Origin: Valencia hispanica
Taxonomy: Eukaryota; Chordata; Actinopteri; Cyprinodontiformes; Valenciidae
Direction: 5' to 3'
DNA: 64,000 nt
Assembly: GCA_963556495.2 (NCBI GenBank)
Contig: OY747713.1
Coordinates: forward strand, 53,640,328-53,704,327
Part shown: in pieces, positions 40,378 to 52,432 of the stretch
How positions within the stretch are numbered: position 1 is the stretch's first letter
Layout of the letters: the number at the start of each line of letters is the position of its first letter
Notes under the pieces: generated by a model
What the model was told of the DNA's origin: nothing
What the model saw: the letters and a program-made list of their open reading frames with translations, nothing else
Databases searched by the model: none
Program-made: the position numbers and the translations under genes

Positions 40378-41323
40378 TGTTATGGAAGTTCTTTAATAAA
40401 AGAGATGAGAGAGATTCCTTCAGATACTCTGAGGTTTTAATACAGACTTGGTTGATCAAACAAGGAGGTACAGCGTTAACAGAGAAAATATGCGACACTG
40501 ACCTGCCTTCCAAAACAAGACACAGACACATTAAGAATGGCTCACTTGAAACTACCACTAATGAGAAGGTAGGCAGTAGAAAAAAAAATCTATACCAAAT
40601 GATTTTTGTGCATTACATGTCACAGTAAGTCAACTTCTGAACAAAATGAGTTCTATACATCCTTCCTGATGACAGTTATTGGATCTGATGCAACACCACA
40701 TTCAAAAAACCCAGGGGCATAAGATGATCAACCTCCAACCTATGGTCGTGTTTGTCGTCTCATGACTTCTTGGGTGAAAAAGAATGTGGTGACTCCTTTG
40801 CCCCCAAGGTAGTCATTTCTGCATCGCTCGTCATCAAAATCAGGATGTCTAAGAAATAACTGCAAAATAGAGAAGAAAAAACAATTTTAGGCAGGATCAG
40901 TCAAGTACACCACGAATGAGTAAAATAAATTTGGCACAAATTGAAACGTGTACTCTTCCCTTAAATGAGGCTTGCATCCATTGTGAAAACCCCGAAATCA
41001 AAAGATCGTCAGTCACTCATTTGTCAACGACACAGTGACCATTTAAAGAGGTTATGCAAAAACAGATCAGTAGTAATCAATAACAATAGACTCAATTTCA
41101 ATACTGATTCACTGCTCATAAATGAATTTATAATCTCCTCCCCTTATTCATAGATTAATATGAATAAACAAAACAATGAAATAACTGAAAGGAAATAATT
41201 GTTGAACAATGAACTGGAATTGAATAAGAAAATAAAATAAAATAAAAAGGAAACATAACTGAAATCACATAAATGACCTACTAATGAAAGAATAATAAAA
41301 ATAAAATTGAAAAATGAAAATCA
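40378..41323 (-). repeat. 3' LTR of provirus A
   Basis: It begins TG (40378) and ends CA (41323) on the + strand, next to a polypurine tract on its inner side. The first 70 bases (TGTTATGGAAGTTCTTTAAT...) recur at 54779 at the expected position of the 5' LTR. The first 130 recur at 25451. The length of 946 bp depends on the inner boundary set by the polypurine tract. The far end lies in L1 coding sequence. Confidence 0.75.
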
Positions 41324-41324
41324 A

Positions 41325-41339
41325 CCCCTTTTTCTCTCT
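41325..41339 (-). promoter_or_regulatory. polypurine tract (plus-strand primer) of provirus A
   Basis: The minus strand reads AGAGAGAAAAAGGGG immediately before the LTR start, the expected place and composition. Confidence 0.7.
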
Positions 41340-41892
41340 GCTTTACCTGGGATGAGAGCCTGCTAAATTTTCATGGAACTGCCATGGAGGAACACAAGAG
41401 AGTAGTTACAGAAAAAAAACATCAGAAAACCTCATTCACAAGGTGATTTAAATGTAATCGTCATACATTTGTAATTCAATTACTCATATAGCTCGAGGTC
41501 GTCAACGTGTCCACGCCACATCCATCGTCTCCATCCCCTTCATCTCGTCTTTCGGCGTCTGCACCAGGTTCGTTCGCATCTGTCAACTCAGCCAGAGATT
41601 TTGCTAACAACTGATGTGTAAAAGCTCTGTCAAACACTCTGATCGCCAGACCTCTAATGCATGGAATGACACAACAACTACACACAGAGAAAACTGCAAA
41701 TGCTGTAATACAAGCAACAAGCACAGAAATAGCTAGTGATTTCCACTCACCCATTACAGAATCCAACCAATCGCTCAGACCTCCTAGATTAGTGTTTACA
41801 CCAGCATTCTTAGCAAGGCCCTCTTTCATGACTCTCAGGCCTTCTAAGGCTCTTGATACACTACCATTAGTATCTGTGTTTCCGGGGATATA

Positions 41893-42180
41893 CACTCAAC
41901 AAAAATATAAACGCAACACCTTTGTTTCTGCTCCCATTTTTCATGAGATGGACTTAAAGATCTAAAATTCATTCCAGATACACAATATTACCATTTCTCT
42001 CAAACATTGTTCACAAATCAGTCTAATGTCTGATAGTGAGCACTTCTGCTTTGCTGAGATAATCCATCCCACCTCACAGGTGTGCCACATCAAGATGCTG
42101 ATCTGACATCATGATTAGTGCACAGGTGTACCTTATACTGCCCACAATAAAAGGCCACCCTGGAATGTACAGTTTTTTGC
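41893..42180. repeat. left terminal inverted repeat of the Tc1 element
   Basis: Pairs with 43232-43520 along its whole length, up to CACCCTGGAATGTACAGTTT. A few single-base differences are seen. Confidence 0.92.
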
Positions 42181-42238
42181 TTCATTGGGGGTCTGGGGAC
42201 TCAGAACCGGTCAGTATCTGGTGTGACCACCATTTGCC

Positions 42239-43237
42239 TCATGCAGTGCAACACATCTTCTTCGCATAGTTTATCAGATTGTCAATTGTGGCCTGTGGAA
42301 TGTTGGTCCACTCCTCTTCAATGGCTATGCGAAGTTGTTGGATATTAGTGGGAACTGGTACACGCTGTCGTATACGCCGGTCAAGCACATCCCAAAGATG
42401 CTCAATGGGTGACATGTCCAGTAAGTATGCTGGCCATGCAAGAACTGGGACATTTTCAGCTTCCAAGAATTGTGTACAGATCCTTGCAACATGGGGCCGT
42501 GCATTATCTTGCTGAAACATGAGGTGATGTTCATGGCTGTATGGCACAACAATGGGCCTCAGGATCTCATCACGGTATCTCTGTGCATTCAAAATGCCAT
42601 CAATAAAATGCACCTGTGTTCTTCGTCCATAACAGATGCCTGCCCATACCATAACCCCACCACCACCATGGGCCACTCGATCCACAACATTGACATCAGC
42701 AAAGCGCTCACCCACACGACGCCACACACGCTGTCTGTCATCTGCCCTGAACAATGTAAACCGAGATTCATCCGTGAAGAGAACACCTCTCCAACGTGCC
42801 AGATGCCATCGAATGTGAGCATTTGCCCACTCAAGTCTGTTACGGCGACGAGCTGGAGTCAGGTCAAGACCCCGATGAGGACGATGAGCATGCAGTTGAG
42901 CTTCCCTGAGACGGTTTCTGGCAGTTTGTGCAGAAATCGTTTGGTTATGCAAACCAATTGTTTCAGCAGCTGTCTGAGTGGCTGGTCTCAGACGATCTTG
43001 GAGGTGAACCTGCTGGATGGGGAGGTCCTGGGTTGGTGTGGTTACACGTGGTCTGCGGTTGTGAGGCCGGTTGGATGTACTGCCATATTCTCTGAAACGC
43101 CTTTGGAGACGGCTTATGGTAGAGAAATGAACATTCAATGCACGAGCAACAGATCTGGTTGACATTCCTGCTGTCAGCATGCCAATTGCACGCTCCCTCA
43201 ATGCTTGTGGCATCTGTGGCATTTTGCTGTGCGACAA
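42239..43237 (-). CDS. Tc1-family transposase, open 332 codons
   Basis: DDE transposase that cuts and inserts the element at TA sites. It starts with ATG at 43237. Residues 10-60 form the first helix-turn-helix (LRERAIGMLTAGMSTRSVAR, ISRLQRRFREYG). A second HTH and an NRPHNRRPRV hook-like segment follow. The catalytic residues are Asp in VLFTDESRFTLF (about 153), Asp in MFQQDNARPHVA (about 243) and Glu in MSPIEHLWDVLDRR (about 278), spaced as in DD34E. Length and order match the family, and the frame has no stops. One oddity is WPAYLLDMSP, where the family usually has SPD, a Pro-to-Leu change next to the active site. It could still make protein. Confidence 0.95.
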   Translation of the reverse strand: MSHSKMPQMPQALRERAIGMLTAGMSTRSVARALNVHFSTISRLQRRFREYGSTSNRPHNRRPRVTTPTQDLPIQQVHLQDRLRPATQTAAETIGLHNQTISAQTARNRLREAQLHAHRPHRGLDLTPARRRNRLEWANAHIRWHLARWRGVLFTDESRFTLFRADDRQRVWRRVGERFADVNVVDRVAHGGGGVMVWAGICYGRRTQVHFIDGILNAQRYRDEILRPIVVPYSHEHHLMFQQDNARPHVARICTQFLEAENVPVLAWPAYLLDMSPIEHLWDVLDRRIRQRVPVPTNIQQLRIAIEEEWTNIPQATIDNLINYAKKMCCTA

Positions 43238-43520
43238 AACTGCACATTCCAGGGTGGCCTTTTATTGTGGGCAGTATAAGGTACACCTGTGCACTAATCA
43301 TGATGTCAGATCAGCATCTTGATTTGGCACACCTGTGAGGTGGGATGGATTATCTCAGCAAAGCAGAAGTGCTCACTATCACACATTTAGACTGATTTGT
43401 GAACAATGTTTGAGAGAAATGGTAATATTGTGTATCTGGAATGAATTTTAGATCTTTAAGTCCATCTCATGAAAAATGGGAGCAGAAACAAAGGTGTTGC
43501 GTTTATATTTTTGTTGAGTG
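43232..43520. repeat. right terminal inverted repeat of the Tc1 element
   Basis: Reverse complement of 41893-42180 with scattered mismatches. It overlaps the first few codons of the transposase on the minus strand. Confidence 0.92.
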
Positions 43521-44955
43521 TAGGTGCAACACCTTCCCCCGAGCATCACACAGGCTCCTCCCCTTTCTGCTGCTAACATGTCGATAGCCATCTGGTTTTC
43601 CCATGCCACTAAGGAGGTTGCATGGAGCTGCTCAGCCACACACTGCAACGCGTTGTGTGAGTAATTGATGAACCTCTGCTGATTTATAAAACAGGTAATT
43701 AATCCAATCCACATTTTTATTAATAGTAGGCCACAATAAAATGGACTCAAACCCTGCTAGAATCTGGTTCCTAGCTTCAAATTCATCTGGGACCCCTCGT
43801 GGCACACCAATCACGTCAAGGTACACATGCTCATCAAAGCTGCCTGGAACAGGTGCTTCTCTCCTAGACATGTGATATGAGGAAACTGCACTTTCCTGGA
43901 ATGGATCAATTGCAATTGAGACATCATAAGCTAAAATCACGTGAGCACACATACCTCCCCAATTGGGCGGAAGAATGGATCTCAGCTTGCAGTCGCCACA
44001 AACCTAGTAAACGTCTGGTCCCGCCTGTTCTTGTTTCAAAATCCATCTACGCAGGTGAAGCTTAGAAGAACAGGTCCAGTAATCAACAGTTGTATCATCT
44101 CTAAGCTTGTCAGATTTCCAGCACTCAGAAAAAGAATCCCTTTTATCATTAAAGTTAATTTTTTTAGAACATTTTCCTGAAAATCTATTCATGTCAACCT
44201 GTTCTCCTGATCTTGACACATTATAACAAACAAAAGATGCATCTGGAGCTGGCTCTAAAAGATTAATTAACCCAGGTGCTTCAACCGCTTTATCCAATCC
44301 ACACGGCTTACCCCAGCCCTTATTCAACCCTGCTGCTACAGTTAAAATGCAATGCGAGGCACACACACTACACTTTCTACCTTCAAGGGGGAAATACATT
44401 TTTGGGGCCTGCACTGAAACCCACTGGGCAGGATTACTCCCAGGAGTCTCACAGTAACTCACACATTGATTCAATTTTTCCTCAAACGGTATGGGGACAT
44501 AATACTTTGGAAGAGCTGTTCCCATGCAAACAACACACAATTTATTTGACACTGACCTACCTGAATAATTTGCAAACTGATACACCACAAATTTCCTTGA
44601 ACCCATCCTTCTCATAGGATATTACAAGCGACAGATCTCTCATGAATCCCGGCTGAGGTGACCGCTCATCCCTGATGAAGAGTCCAAAAACCGCCCCCTA
44701 ATAAAACACGAAACACAAACAGTATTAATGTCTGTCATTTTTGCTCTGGAGCCCCAGAGCTTCATAGAATGTCATCATTTTTCTTTTCTTTTCTTCACGA
44801 GGGATCACTAGATAAATAGAAAGTGTCTATTCCACTGATTTTGAATTCTTCTTTGAGTCTACTTCTCTCAGTCCTTTGCTTCAGTGGTGGTGGGCTTGTC
44901 CAGAATCGATCCTGTCAGCTTCTTGCAGTGACTGGCGTGCACCCAGGTTGCTCTC

Positions 44956-47900
44956 TCAGCAACATTTTATGGCGGTGTAGGTCACAAGTAGAACTTGGAA
45001 CGGACCCTGCCAGCGCTTTGACTTCCAATGTTGTCGTCTGAATTCTTTAATAAGAACCCAATCGCCTGGCCGAATAGGATGAAGTGGCCCCTCTGCTGCT
45101 TTTGGTAGGGCTTCTTTCACTTTTTGGTGCACCTGTGCAAGAGTCTTCGACAGATTTTGACAGTAAGAGATTATTGCATCCTCACACAAGCCTGTAGAGA
45201 GATGCAGTTTCATCGGTGGGTTCAATCCCATCGCTGGAGGTCTGCTAAAAAGAATCTCAAAAGGACTAAGGTTATTCTTTGCCCGTTTTCTCATTCTCAT
45301 GTAAAACAGAGCTAAGGGCAAAACTCTGGTCCATGCCAGACCTGTTTCCTCAAAACATTTAATAAGTTTGGATTTTAATGTTCCATTTTCTCTCTCAACT
45401 GCTCCCGACTGTGGGTGATAGGAACAATGCGTTCGTAATTTTATTCCCAGAAAATCACCCACCTCTGAAAGAGCTTTGTTTACAAAATGTGTGCCATTGT
45501 CGCTGGTGATTTTTTTCAGGAATTCCCCATCTGGGAATGATTTCTCCCAACAGAGCCTTGACCACGGCTGCACTGTGTGCATGCTTGGTCGGGAAGGCTT
45601 CTGTCCATTTTGAGAACATACAGACGATGACTAGGCAAAAAATGTTTACCTTCAGCAGGAGTCAGCTCGATGAAGTCCATCATCAAGTGCTCGAAGGGTC
45701 TCTGAGGCGCCGGATGGCCAGCAGTTTTAGTTGACACCGGTCGCCCTGGATTATTTGTGGCACACACCATGCATGAATGACAATATTTCTCTGCGAAAGA
45801 GGTGAATCCTTTGTAAACCAAAGTGTAGCAACCAGATCAAACTAACCACTTTTCGAACAATGATCCAACCCATGGCTGAACTTAGCAAAAACTGGAAAGA
45901 AATGTCGAGGAAGACATGGTTTGTTCTCAACAGAAAACCACACCCCCTCATTTTTCTTACAACCTGCCTTCTTCCAGGCTGAAATCTCAGATGAGGTGGC
46001 AAAACTTTGAACAGCAACCACATCTGTCACATATGGTTGATCACCTAGTTGTGTCATGGCAACACATGTAGTTGTCAGAGGCTGTCGAGCGGTTCTTTTG
46101 GCGACTGAATCAGCTCTGGCATTTCCCAAGGAAACAGTGTCTCCTGAGGAGGAGTGAGCTGCTCACTTCATAACGGCAATCTTGGAAGGCAACAGAATTG
46201 CCTCCAGAAGAGCAGCGACCTGGGATGCATTCAAAATGGCCTTACCATCTGACTTTAGGAATCTGCGGTGCTTCCAGAGCGCCCCGAAATGATGCACGAC
46301 CCCCACCGCATAGCTGCTGTCGGACCAAACATGAACTGCTTTGTCCTTTGCCAGCTCACAGGCCCTGGTTAAAGCCTTCAATACCACTGTCTGGGCAGAG
46401 AAATTAGACGGGAGGCTTCCTGCAGACAGAGTACAATGATCAGAGCAAACAGCAAACCCCACCTGATTTTTTTCCCATCGGGTCTCTGAAAGCTGACCCA
46501 TCCACAAAGTATCAAGTCAGGGTTCTGCAGGGGTGTAACAGTCAAGTCAGGTCGTGATGTACACAGTACCTCTAATTTTGCCTGGCAGTCATGGGGTTCC
46601 TGTCATCGTCCGTAGGCAAACTGGCAGCATTTAGTCCCGTACACCTTCTCACTGTTATATTCGGCAAATTTAACAGAATTTAAGAATACCTTAACCATCT
46701 TGCTGCAGACAGGTGCGACGTTCTCTGTTCCAATAAAATAATTGCAACGTTATGTGAAACAAATACAGTGAGAGGAGAGTACATCACTATGTCTCTAGAG
46801 GCTAAAACAGCCTTTTCAGCTGCCGCGACTGATCTCAGACAAGCCGGGAGCCCAGCTGCAACTGGATCAAGTTTTGCAGAGTAGTTAGCGACCGGACATT
46901 TCAAACCACAATGTTCTTGCAAGAGCACAGAAACCATGCACCCATTTTCTCATCAACAATTTGAAAAAACAGTTTTTGTGGGTCTGGCAACGCCAGTGCC
47001 GAGGGGGATTGCAGTGCTCTCTTCAGTTCCTCAAATGCTTGCAATGCCTCAGGGCACCACTGGATGTCAGCAGAGGCCACCACATTTTTTCCATGTATCA
47101 GCTCAGACAATGGCTTTTCTAAAACTGCATAGTTTGGAATGAAATTCGTTCAGTAAGAAGTTAAGCCTAAAAAAGACATCATTTGTTTCTTGGTGATCAG
47201 TTTAGGAATCTGCTGCACAGCTTTGATCCTTTTTAGTAGACAAAGACTTTGAGCTTTTTGAGCGAACGTGACCAAGAAAAGTGACCTCTGATTTCACAAA
47301 CTGCAGTTTTGACAAACTAGCTTTATGTCCAAATGCATGCAAATGCTTTAACAACGCAATAGTCTGTTTCACACAGTTTTTCCGAAGGTGCACACAATAA
47401 CAGATCATCCACATATTGAATCAGAACCTAGTCCCTCCAAACTCTCTTTAGGTGCCACGTTAAAAATGGTAGGAGACTCGATGTACCCCTGTGGGAGGCG
47501 GGTAAAAGTGTAACCTTTCCCTTCATACTCAAAAGCAAACCAGAACTGACTGTCCGGGTCTACTGGCACACTGAAGAACGCATTACTCAGGTCAACAACT
47601 GAAAAATGAGTAGCTGATGGTGGAACCTGTGACGGAATAGTACACGGGTTTGGCGAACTGGCGGCGCGAGGAATTATTGATTCTTTGGTCCGTTTCAAGT
47701 CTAACACGAAACGCCATTCTTCACCTGTTTCTCAGATTTTTTCCACTGGAAAAATTGGACTACGGACTGGGGAATCCGTGCATCCGACAATTATCCCAGA
47801 TTTTAACAGAGCATCAAACACTGGTTTTATTCCACAAACTGCTTCAGCCTTTAACGGGTACTGGCGTTGAACTGGACGAAAGAATGATTTTGGTGTGATT

Positions 47901-48979
47901 TTGACAGGATTACAACCCTTAATTAAACCCACATCAGATGAGATCTGCTGTAGGGGGAGGGGTATTGAGTGGTTGATTTCTGCCTGTTTTTCTGCGTTTT
48001 TTTCATGTAGAAATGTGTGTGACAGCATCTCCTCAGAGTCATCAGTTAAATGAACTACTCTGGTGACCTGCACTGTGCACTGAAATGGGCGTTTAAAAAG
48101 GTGCGCAGATTTTGAGTGAAAAACTGAGGTGTCGCGCTGCTTTTTTTCCCAATCAGAAACTGACTGAGCGCGGTAAACAAGTTTTTTCAAAATTTCCCAT
48201 TTCGCCCCAGTCGGTTTAGAGAGAGAAATGTATGGATTTTCGTGTAATCGGTAAAGTGTTTGCTGTTCAGGTGTGAGGCAGACATTCAGTGCAGCTGAAT
48301 GTGTGTCCCAAACCACGGAAGTTATGTTCAATGTGTCTGTGTCTGAGCTAAACCATGTCTGCTCATACTCCGTGTCCTGTCCTGTAGTGTGTGATGCACA
48401 ATGGAGGTCTCCTTCCGGCATAAAAACAGATGCTGCACTCACCAGGTTCTGAGCCAAATCAAGGAGGGATTTTGGTTTTGTACCTTCTATCAGCTTCCAC
48501 TCATATTCATGTTTGAGGTCGTGTGGGCTGTATTTCACTCCCGTCAACACTGAGTCCTCCTGAGCTGGTACAACTTGGATGCCTTGTGGTGATGTAAAAA
48601 GAGTGATATTTAGTTTGCATATCAGGTCTCTTCCTAATAAATTTACAGGACATTGTTGAGATATCAGAAAACCGTATTTGAAAGCTGCACCCTCTCCCAG
48701 CTGACAGCGAAGAGGGTAGCTAAAACGTTCTTTTACAACCTGACCGGAAGTGGAGATAGAAAAAACATGGTTGCCGCTCATTTTTGGATGTGGTTGTTGT
48801 TCCATATTTTTCAGAACCGAATGGGTTACTCCAGAGTCAACCATGAACTCCACAGATGATCCTGAAATTCTAAGAGACAGAATAGGTAAGGCTTTGTATG
48901 ATACTGAAGTGAGATGAGCATGCGTACCAGTTGGTGTTGTTTGTTGTTTCTCTAAATGTTCAATGGCTTCTGTAACCAA
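44956..48979 (-). pseudogene. pol: provirus A pro-pol (protease, reverse transcriptase, RNase H, integrase), broken
   Basis: The minus strand, 48979 to 44956. The protease active site lies at about residue 50 of a 415-codon open frame (48979-47732) and reads DSG rather than the usual DTG. A GRDLICKL-type segment closes the fold. The frame continues about 230 residues before reverse transcriptase begins near 47760. The fingers and palm are at 47707-47405. The YVDD catalytic codons are at 47404-47415 in a shifted frame. Connection and RNase H (SDSSYAVGV near 46320) run to about 46080. Integrase has a Cys-Cys finger near 45770, Asp near 45690, Asp near 45495 and Glu near 45395. At least eight frameshifts or stops were noted. 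Confidence 0.85.
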
Positions 48980-49395
48980 GTTGTGAGGGTTAGTTCTATT
49001 AAAGCAAAAAGCAGATTCTTCCTTGCAAAGAGCAGAATTTTCATTGGAAATTGCAGATTTTTCATTGTCAACAAGTTTTTTATCACAAAAAACAGTTTGT
49101 TTATCTCTTTCAATGTGATTGGATGTGTCTGTGTGTGTTTTTGTGCATGTCAGACCTCCAGATCCATCGTTCCAGTTGGTGTTGTTTGTTGTTTCTCTAA
49201 ATGTTCAATGGCTTCTGTAACCAAGTTGTGAGGGTTAGTTCTATTAAAGCAAAAAGCAGATTCTTCCTTGCAAAGAGCAGATTTTTCATTGTCAACAAGT
49301 TTTTTATCACAAAAAAGAGTTTGTTTATCTCTTTCAATGTGATTGGATGTGTCTGTGTGTGTTTTTGTGCATGTCAGACCTCCAGATCCATCGTT
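48927..49395 (-). repeat. tandem duplication near the provirus A gag-pro junction
   Basis: Two head-to-tail copies, 48927-49171 (245 bp) and 49172-49395 (224 bp), each from CCAGTTGGTGTTGTTTGTTG to AGATCCATCGTT. They are almost identical. The first has 21 extra bases (about ATTTTCATTGGAAATTGCAG) that repeat its own neighbouring sequence. Both translate in frame-compatible fashion. Confidence 0.95.
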
Positions 49396-49399
49396 TGGC

Positions 49400-50640
49400 A
49401 AAATGGAGAATTCTCCTTTCTGCTCATTACTGGAACATTTTCTGAGTCAGCTAGCCCAGCTGGGTTGGTGACGGCCTCTTCGTGTGGCTGATGTAGCCTG
49501 CCCACATTGGTCTTGAAAATGTCCACGTCTCCCGCAGCGATGGCAACGGTCATTGGCCTCTGGTGAAACTCTGCGGTAGCTGACTGCGGACGACTGTGGT
49601 GTTGCACTCTGTGTCTTTGTCCACCTCTGAAGTGACGTTGGTTTCTCATCCTGTGATCCTGTGTTACGGCTGTATACATCGTTAAAGCCGCATTGTGCAA
49701 ATCACTTTCTCTTTTCGTCTTTCAGTCATTTTCTCTCCTCTTTATCAGTCTCCCAGAATGCAAAACATATTTGCGCAGTTCAGAATAGTTCATTCCTTGG
49801 TCGAATCCAATATATTTATCAATTACCACGGTCCGAAGTTCCGGAAACAGCTGAGCCAGAATTCGATCGCAAAGCAATCGATTCCCAGACCGAACCACAT
49901 ATTTCCTTTGGCTTTGTCAGCCAGCTGTGTCTCTCAAATGCTTTCTCCAGTCTGTGAAGAAAGTCATCCGCGGCTTCATCCGGCCTTTGCTTTACAGCAT
50001 GTAAAACAGTTACATTTGGGTTGGTGGGAAACTCTATCAATTGCGTTACACAGTATAGCCGTCGTTGATTGGTGCGTCGGCGGAGCACAGTCCAGATCCG
50101 GATCAAGCTTCGTCATTGAGAGCACTTGTAGATCTCCAATCATCTCCTCGTCTGAAAAATAGGAAGGAGACCGAGGCAGATTTTGTATAGATCTAACCGC
50201 CCCAGGACATGGTCTGACATGTTCATTTGTTGATGTGAGATCAGCTGGCGCGGATGGTTGTTCCTGAAAATGTGTCTGCGTGTTTGCGTGTGGAGCAATC
50301 CGGTTTTAAAGACGTATTATCAGTTCTGTCCGTCACAGTGCCAGAATTGTCTGTTCCTCCAGCTAAATTTCCGAAACCAGCTTTTCGCTCGTAGCATTTT
50401 GCTTCATTCATCCAGGTCTCCCAACAACGTTTAAGCTTTTCAAACTTTTTATAGTCAGTACCCCGCACAAACATAGTGTTTTTAAGCCGTTCCCATTCTA
50501 GGTCTATTTTTTTCCCAATATTTTCGAGTTCAGATACGTTTAAACTGCCCCCAATAGGGAAGTTCCACTCAGATATCCAGAAATTAACATTGTCCAAAAT
50601 TTCTGTCCCGTACTATTTAGCCATTAAACAACATATCTTG
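49400..50640 (-). pseudogene. gag: provirus A gag, broken
   Basis: The minus strand. The matrix-like N-terminal part (50597-50241) is followed by a Pro-rich segment. A capsid segment (50106-49819) contains a major-homology-like stretch around DEAADDFLHRLEKAF. A nucleocapsid knuckle C-x2-C-x4-H-x4-C (CHRCGRRGHFQDQC) is at 49504-49545. The pieces lie in different frames. The start lies near 50640. This is the same order as gammaretroviral gag. The knuckle is seen only when the frame next to the longest open frame is read. Confidence 0.8.
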
Positions 50641-50957
50641 CTGTCTGGAGGAGGAGAACTTGAGTTTACAGACCCCATTTTTATGCGCTGCTATTTTATT
50701 ATATTTTTAAACTGTAGGAACACTTTCTTTTTCGGCGAAAAAAGCTAAAAACTCACCCGCTGGTTAATTACTTGAGATTAATTAAAGAGCCCCAGTTTGT
50801 TTAAACAACCCAAACAGTCAGCACTCTTTCTTGTTATCAAAGCACAGAAAAACACTTATTTATACACTTTTTCAAAGCGAAAGTATATGAAAATGCTACC
50901 TCTTTTTTTTTCAACAGACTAGTTAATTTTATGGAAAGAATCACTCTCACCATTTCC

Positions 50958-51525
50958 TATGGGCAGAACTTTGTGCCACTAGGAACTGAATTTGAATAAG
51001 TTTGGTTTCACTAAAATTGAGTCTGAAATGCTCAAACTGAATAAATGTTTTTAAGAACTGAATCTGAATTAGTCTGATTTGAAATCCAATTTCCACTTGA
51101 ATAAATGCTTTTAAAAACTGAATCTGAATTATTCCCATTTGAGAAACAATTTTCAGTTTGGGAATGATTGTCACTAAATTGAAATTGAATTTTATATTTT
51201 GAAAATGAATCAATTTGCTTTGAAAATGAATTTTATTCTACTGAAAATTCAGCCTCCAAACGCTCACTTTCACTTCTCCCCCTCCAGGTTCAGTTTTGCT
51301 TATGCAAATTCGCTTCTAAAATTCACTTCTTTCTGTGCCAGACATCTGGGTCCTTTGAGAGAGCTAAGAAGCAGTAGAGCACAGAGTAATAGAACTACAT
51401 CTCACAAGCGGACCCAAAGTGCTCTGTTTACAGCCTGGTATGGTGCAGCGGCCACGTAGCTGTTCGTGGCTTGAGTTCGTCATGTCAAATGACCAGCAAA
51501 TAAATTCTCAGGTTGGTAATAAAAT
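50958..51525. repeat. left long inverted repeat
   Basis: Pairs with 54075-54575. Shared blocks include the terminal 20-mer, the GAATTCAGATTCAG-like subrepeats, CAGACATCYGGGTCCTT, GAGTAATAGAAC and CAGGTTGGTAATAAA at the inner end. Divergence and small indels are clear. Confidence 0.8.
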
Positions 51526-52324
51526 AATTAAAAGTGTAAAAAAAGGCAGTCATGTCAACAGATAGTAGTGTAGCAACTGTAAATGTTGTGCTAGTTGTAG
51601 CAGTTAGTTCCCATAGCTTGACCTGGGTTCAGCTTTGACAAGGACCGATGTGATCGAGTACCAAAGTTGTCAGTCTGTACCCTTTCAGTGTCCTGTACGT
51701 TTGCAGAGATCCATACAGTAGGGAAACATAAAAGAAAAAGTCAAAATCATTGTATTTTGAGTTTGTTTACAGCTGCTGCACATCATCCCAACTAGCTAAC
51801 CTAATTACTTCAGCTAAAGCGAATAGTGACTTTCACCACATTACTGAATATGTTTTTATACATTTCTGCAATAATCAATTAATCAATCTTTATTTGCTTC
51901 GTATAGCAATTCACCATCAGCCATAAGTGAACCAAAGAGCTTCACAGTGTTAGGAAACATAAAAAAGTACAAGAGAATAAGACTAGATAACTTCTGGGAC
52001 TGGGTGCATGATTAAGGTGACCAAACGTCATCTTTTCCCCAGACATGTCCACTTGACTTGACTTTATTGACAAGCTTGACCGGGGCATCCTTGAGATTAT
52101 ACAAATCAATGGAAATGTCTGTGTTTTTATTGTTTTTCAGGGGACTAATAAGCACATAGAACTTTACAGATGAACATATTTGCATATGTGTTTTCTGGTT
52201 GACAAGTGTTCCAAAGATCCAAAAGGTTACACAGACACAAAAAATATAATACCGGTATTGCTAAATGAGACTTCATCTATAAATTTAATGAGAAGGATTA
52301 AGATGGCAACCACAGACTGAAGTA

Positions 52325-52325
52325 T

Positions 52326-52407
<82 letters not shown>

Positions 52408-52432
52408 TATTATTATTATTATTATTATTACT
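52325..52432. repeat. (ATT)n microsatellite
   Basis: A trinucleotide run of about 35 units with one ACT interruption, inside the long-inverted-repeat element. Confidence 0.95.

Larger units (their letters stand above)
41893..43520 (-). mobile_element. Tc1/mariner transposon with long inverted repeats, near intact
   Basis: The element of 1628 bp is flanked by TA (41891-41892 and 43521-43522), the Tc1 target. The outer ends are CACTCAACAAAAATATAAAC and its complement. The inverted repeats extend about 290 bp on each side (41893-42180 and 43232-43520) with only a few mismatches. Between them is one long transposase frame on the minus strand. It is inserted in the env gene of provirus A, so it is younger than the provirus. 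Confidence 0.95.
41476..44615 (-). pseudogene. env: provirus A env, split by a Tc1 transposon
   Basis: Envelope glycoprotein gene of an old provirus. Right of the transposon, 44615-43523 holds a Cys-rich surface subunit followed, after a frameshift, by the N-terminal part of the transmembrane subunit down to its CX6CC-type motif. Left of the transposon, 41892-41476 encodes the membrane-proximal heptad region, a membrane helix of about 25 residues and a hydrophilic tail of about 70 residues. The Tc1 element entered a TA immediately after the Cys pair. No signal peptide is visible at the first Met (44615), and the upstream bases contain stops, so the N-terminus is also damaged. The gene is dead. 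Confidence 0.8.

Noticed and set aside
42470..43162. 230-codon plus-strand frame
   Set aside because: It is the antisense shadow of the Tc1 transposase.
48927..49395. Repeats considered as a CRISPR-like or satellite array
   Set aside because: Only two long tandem copies inside retroviral coding sequence, with no spacers.
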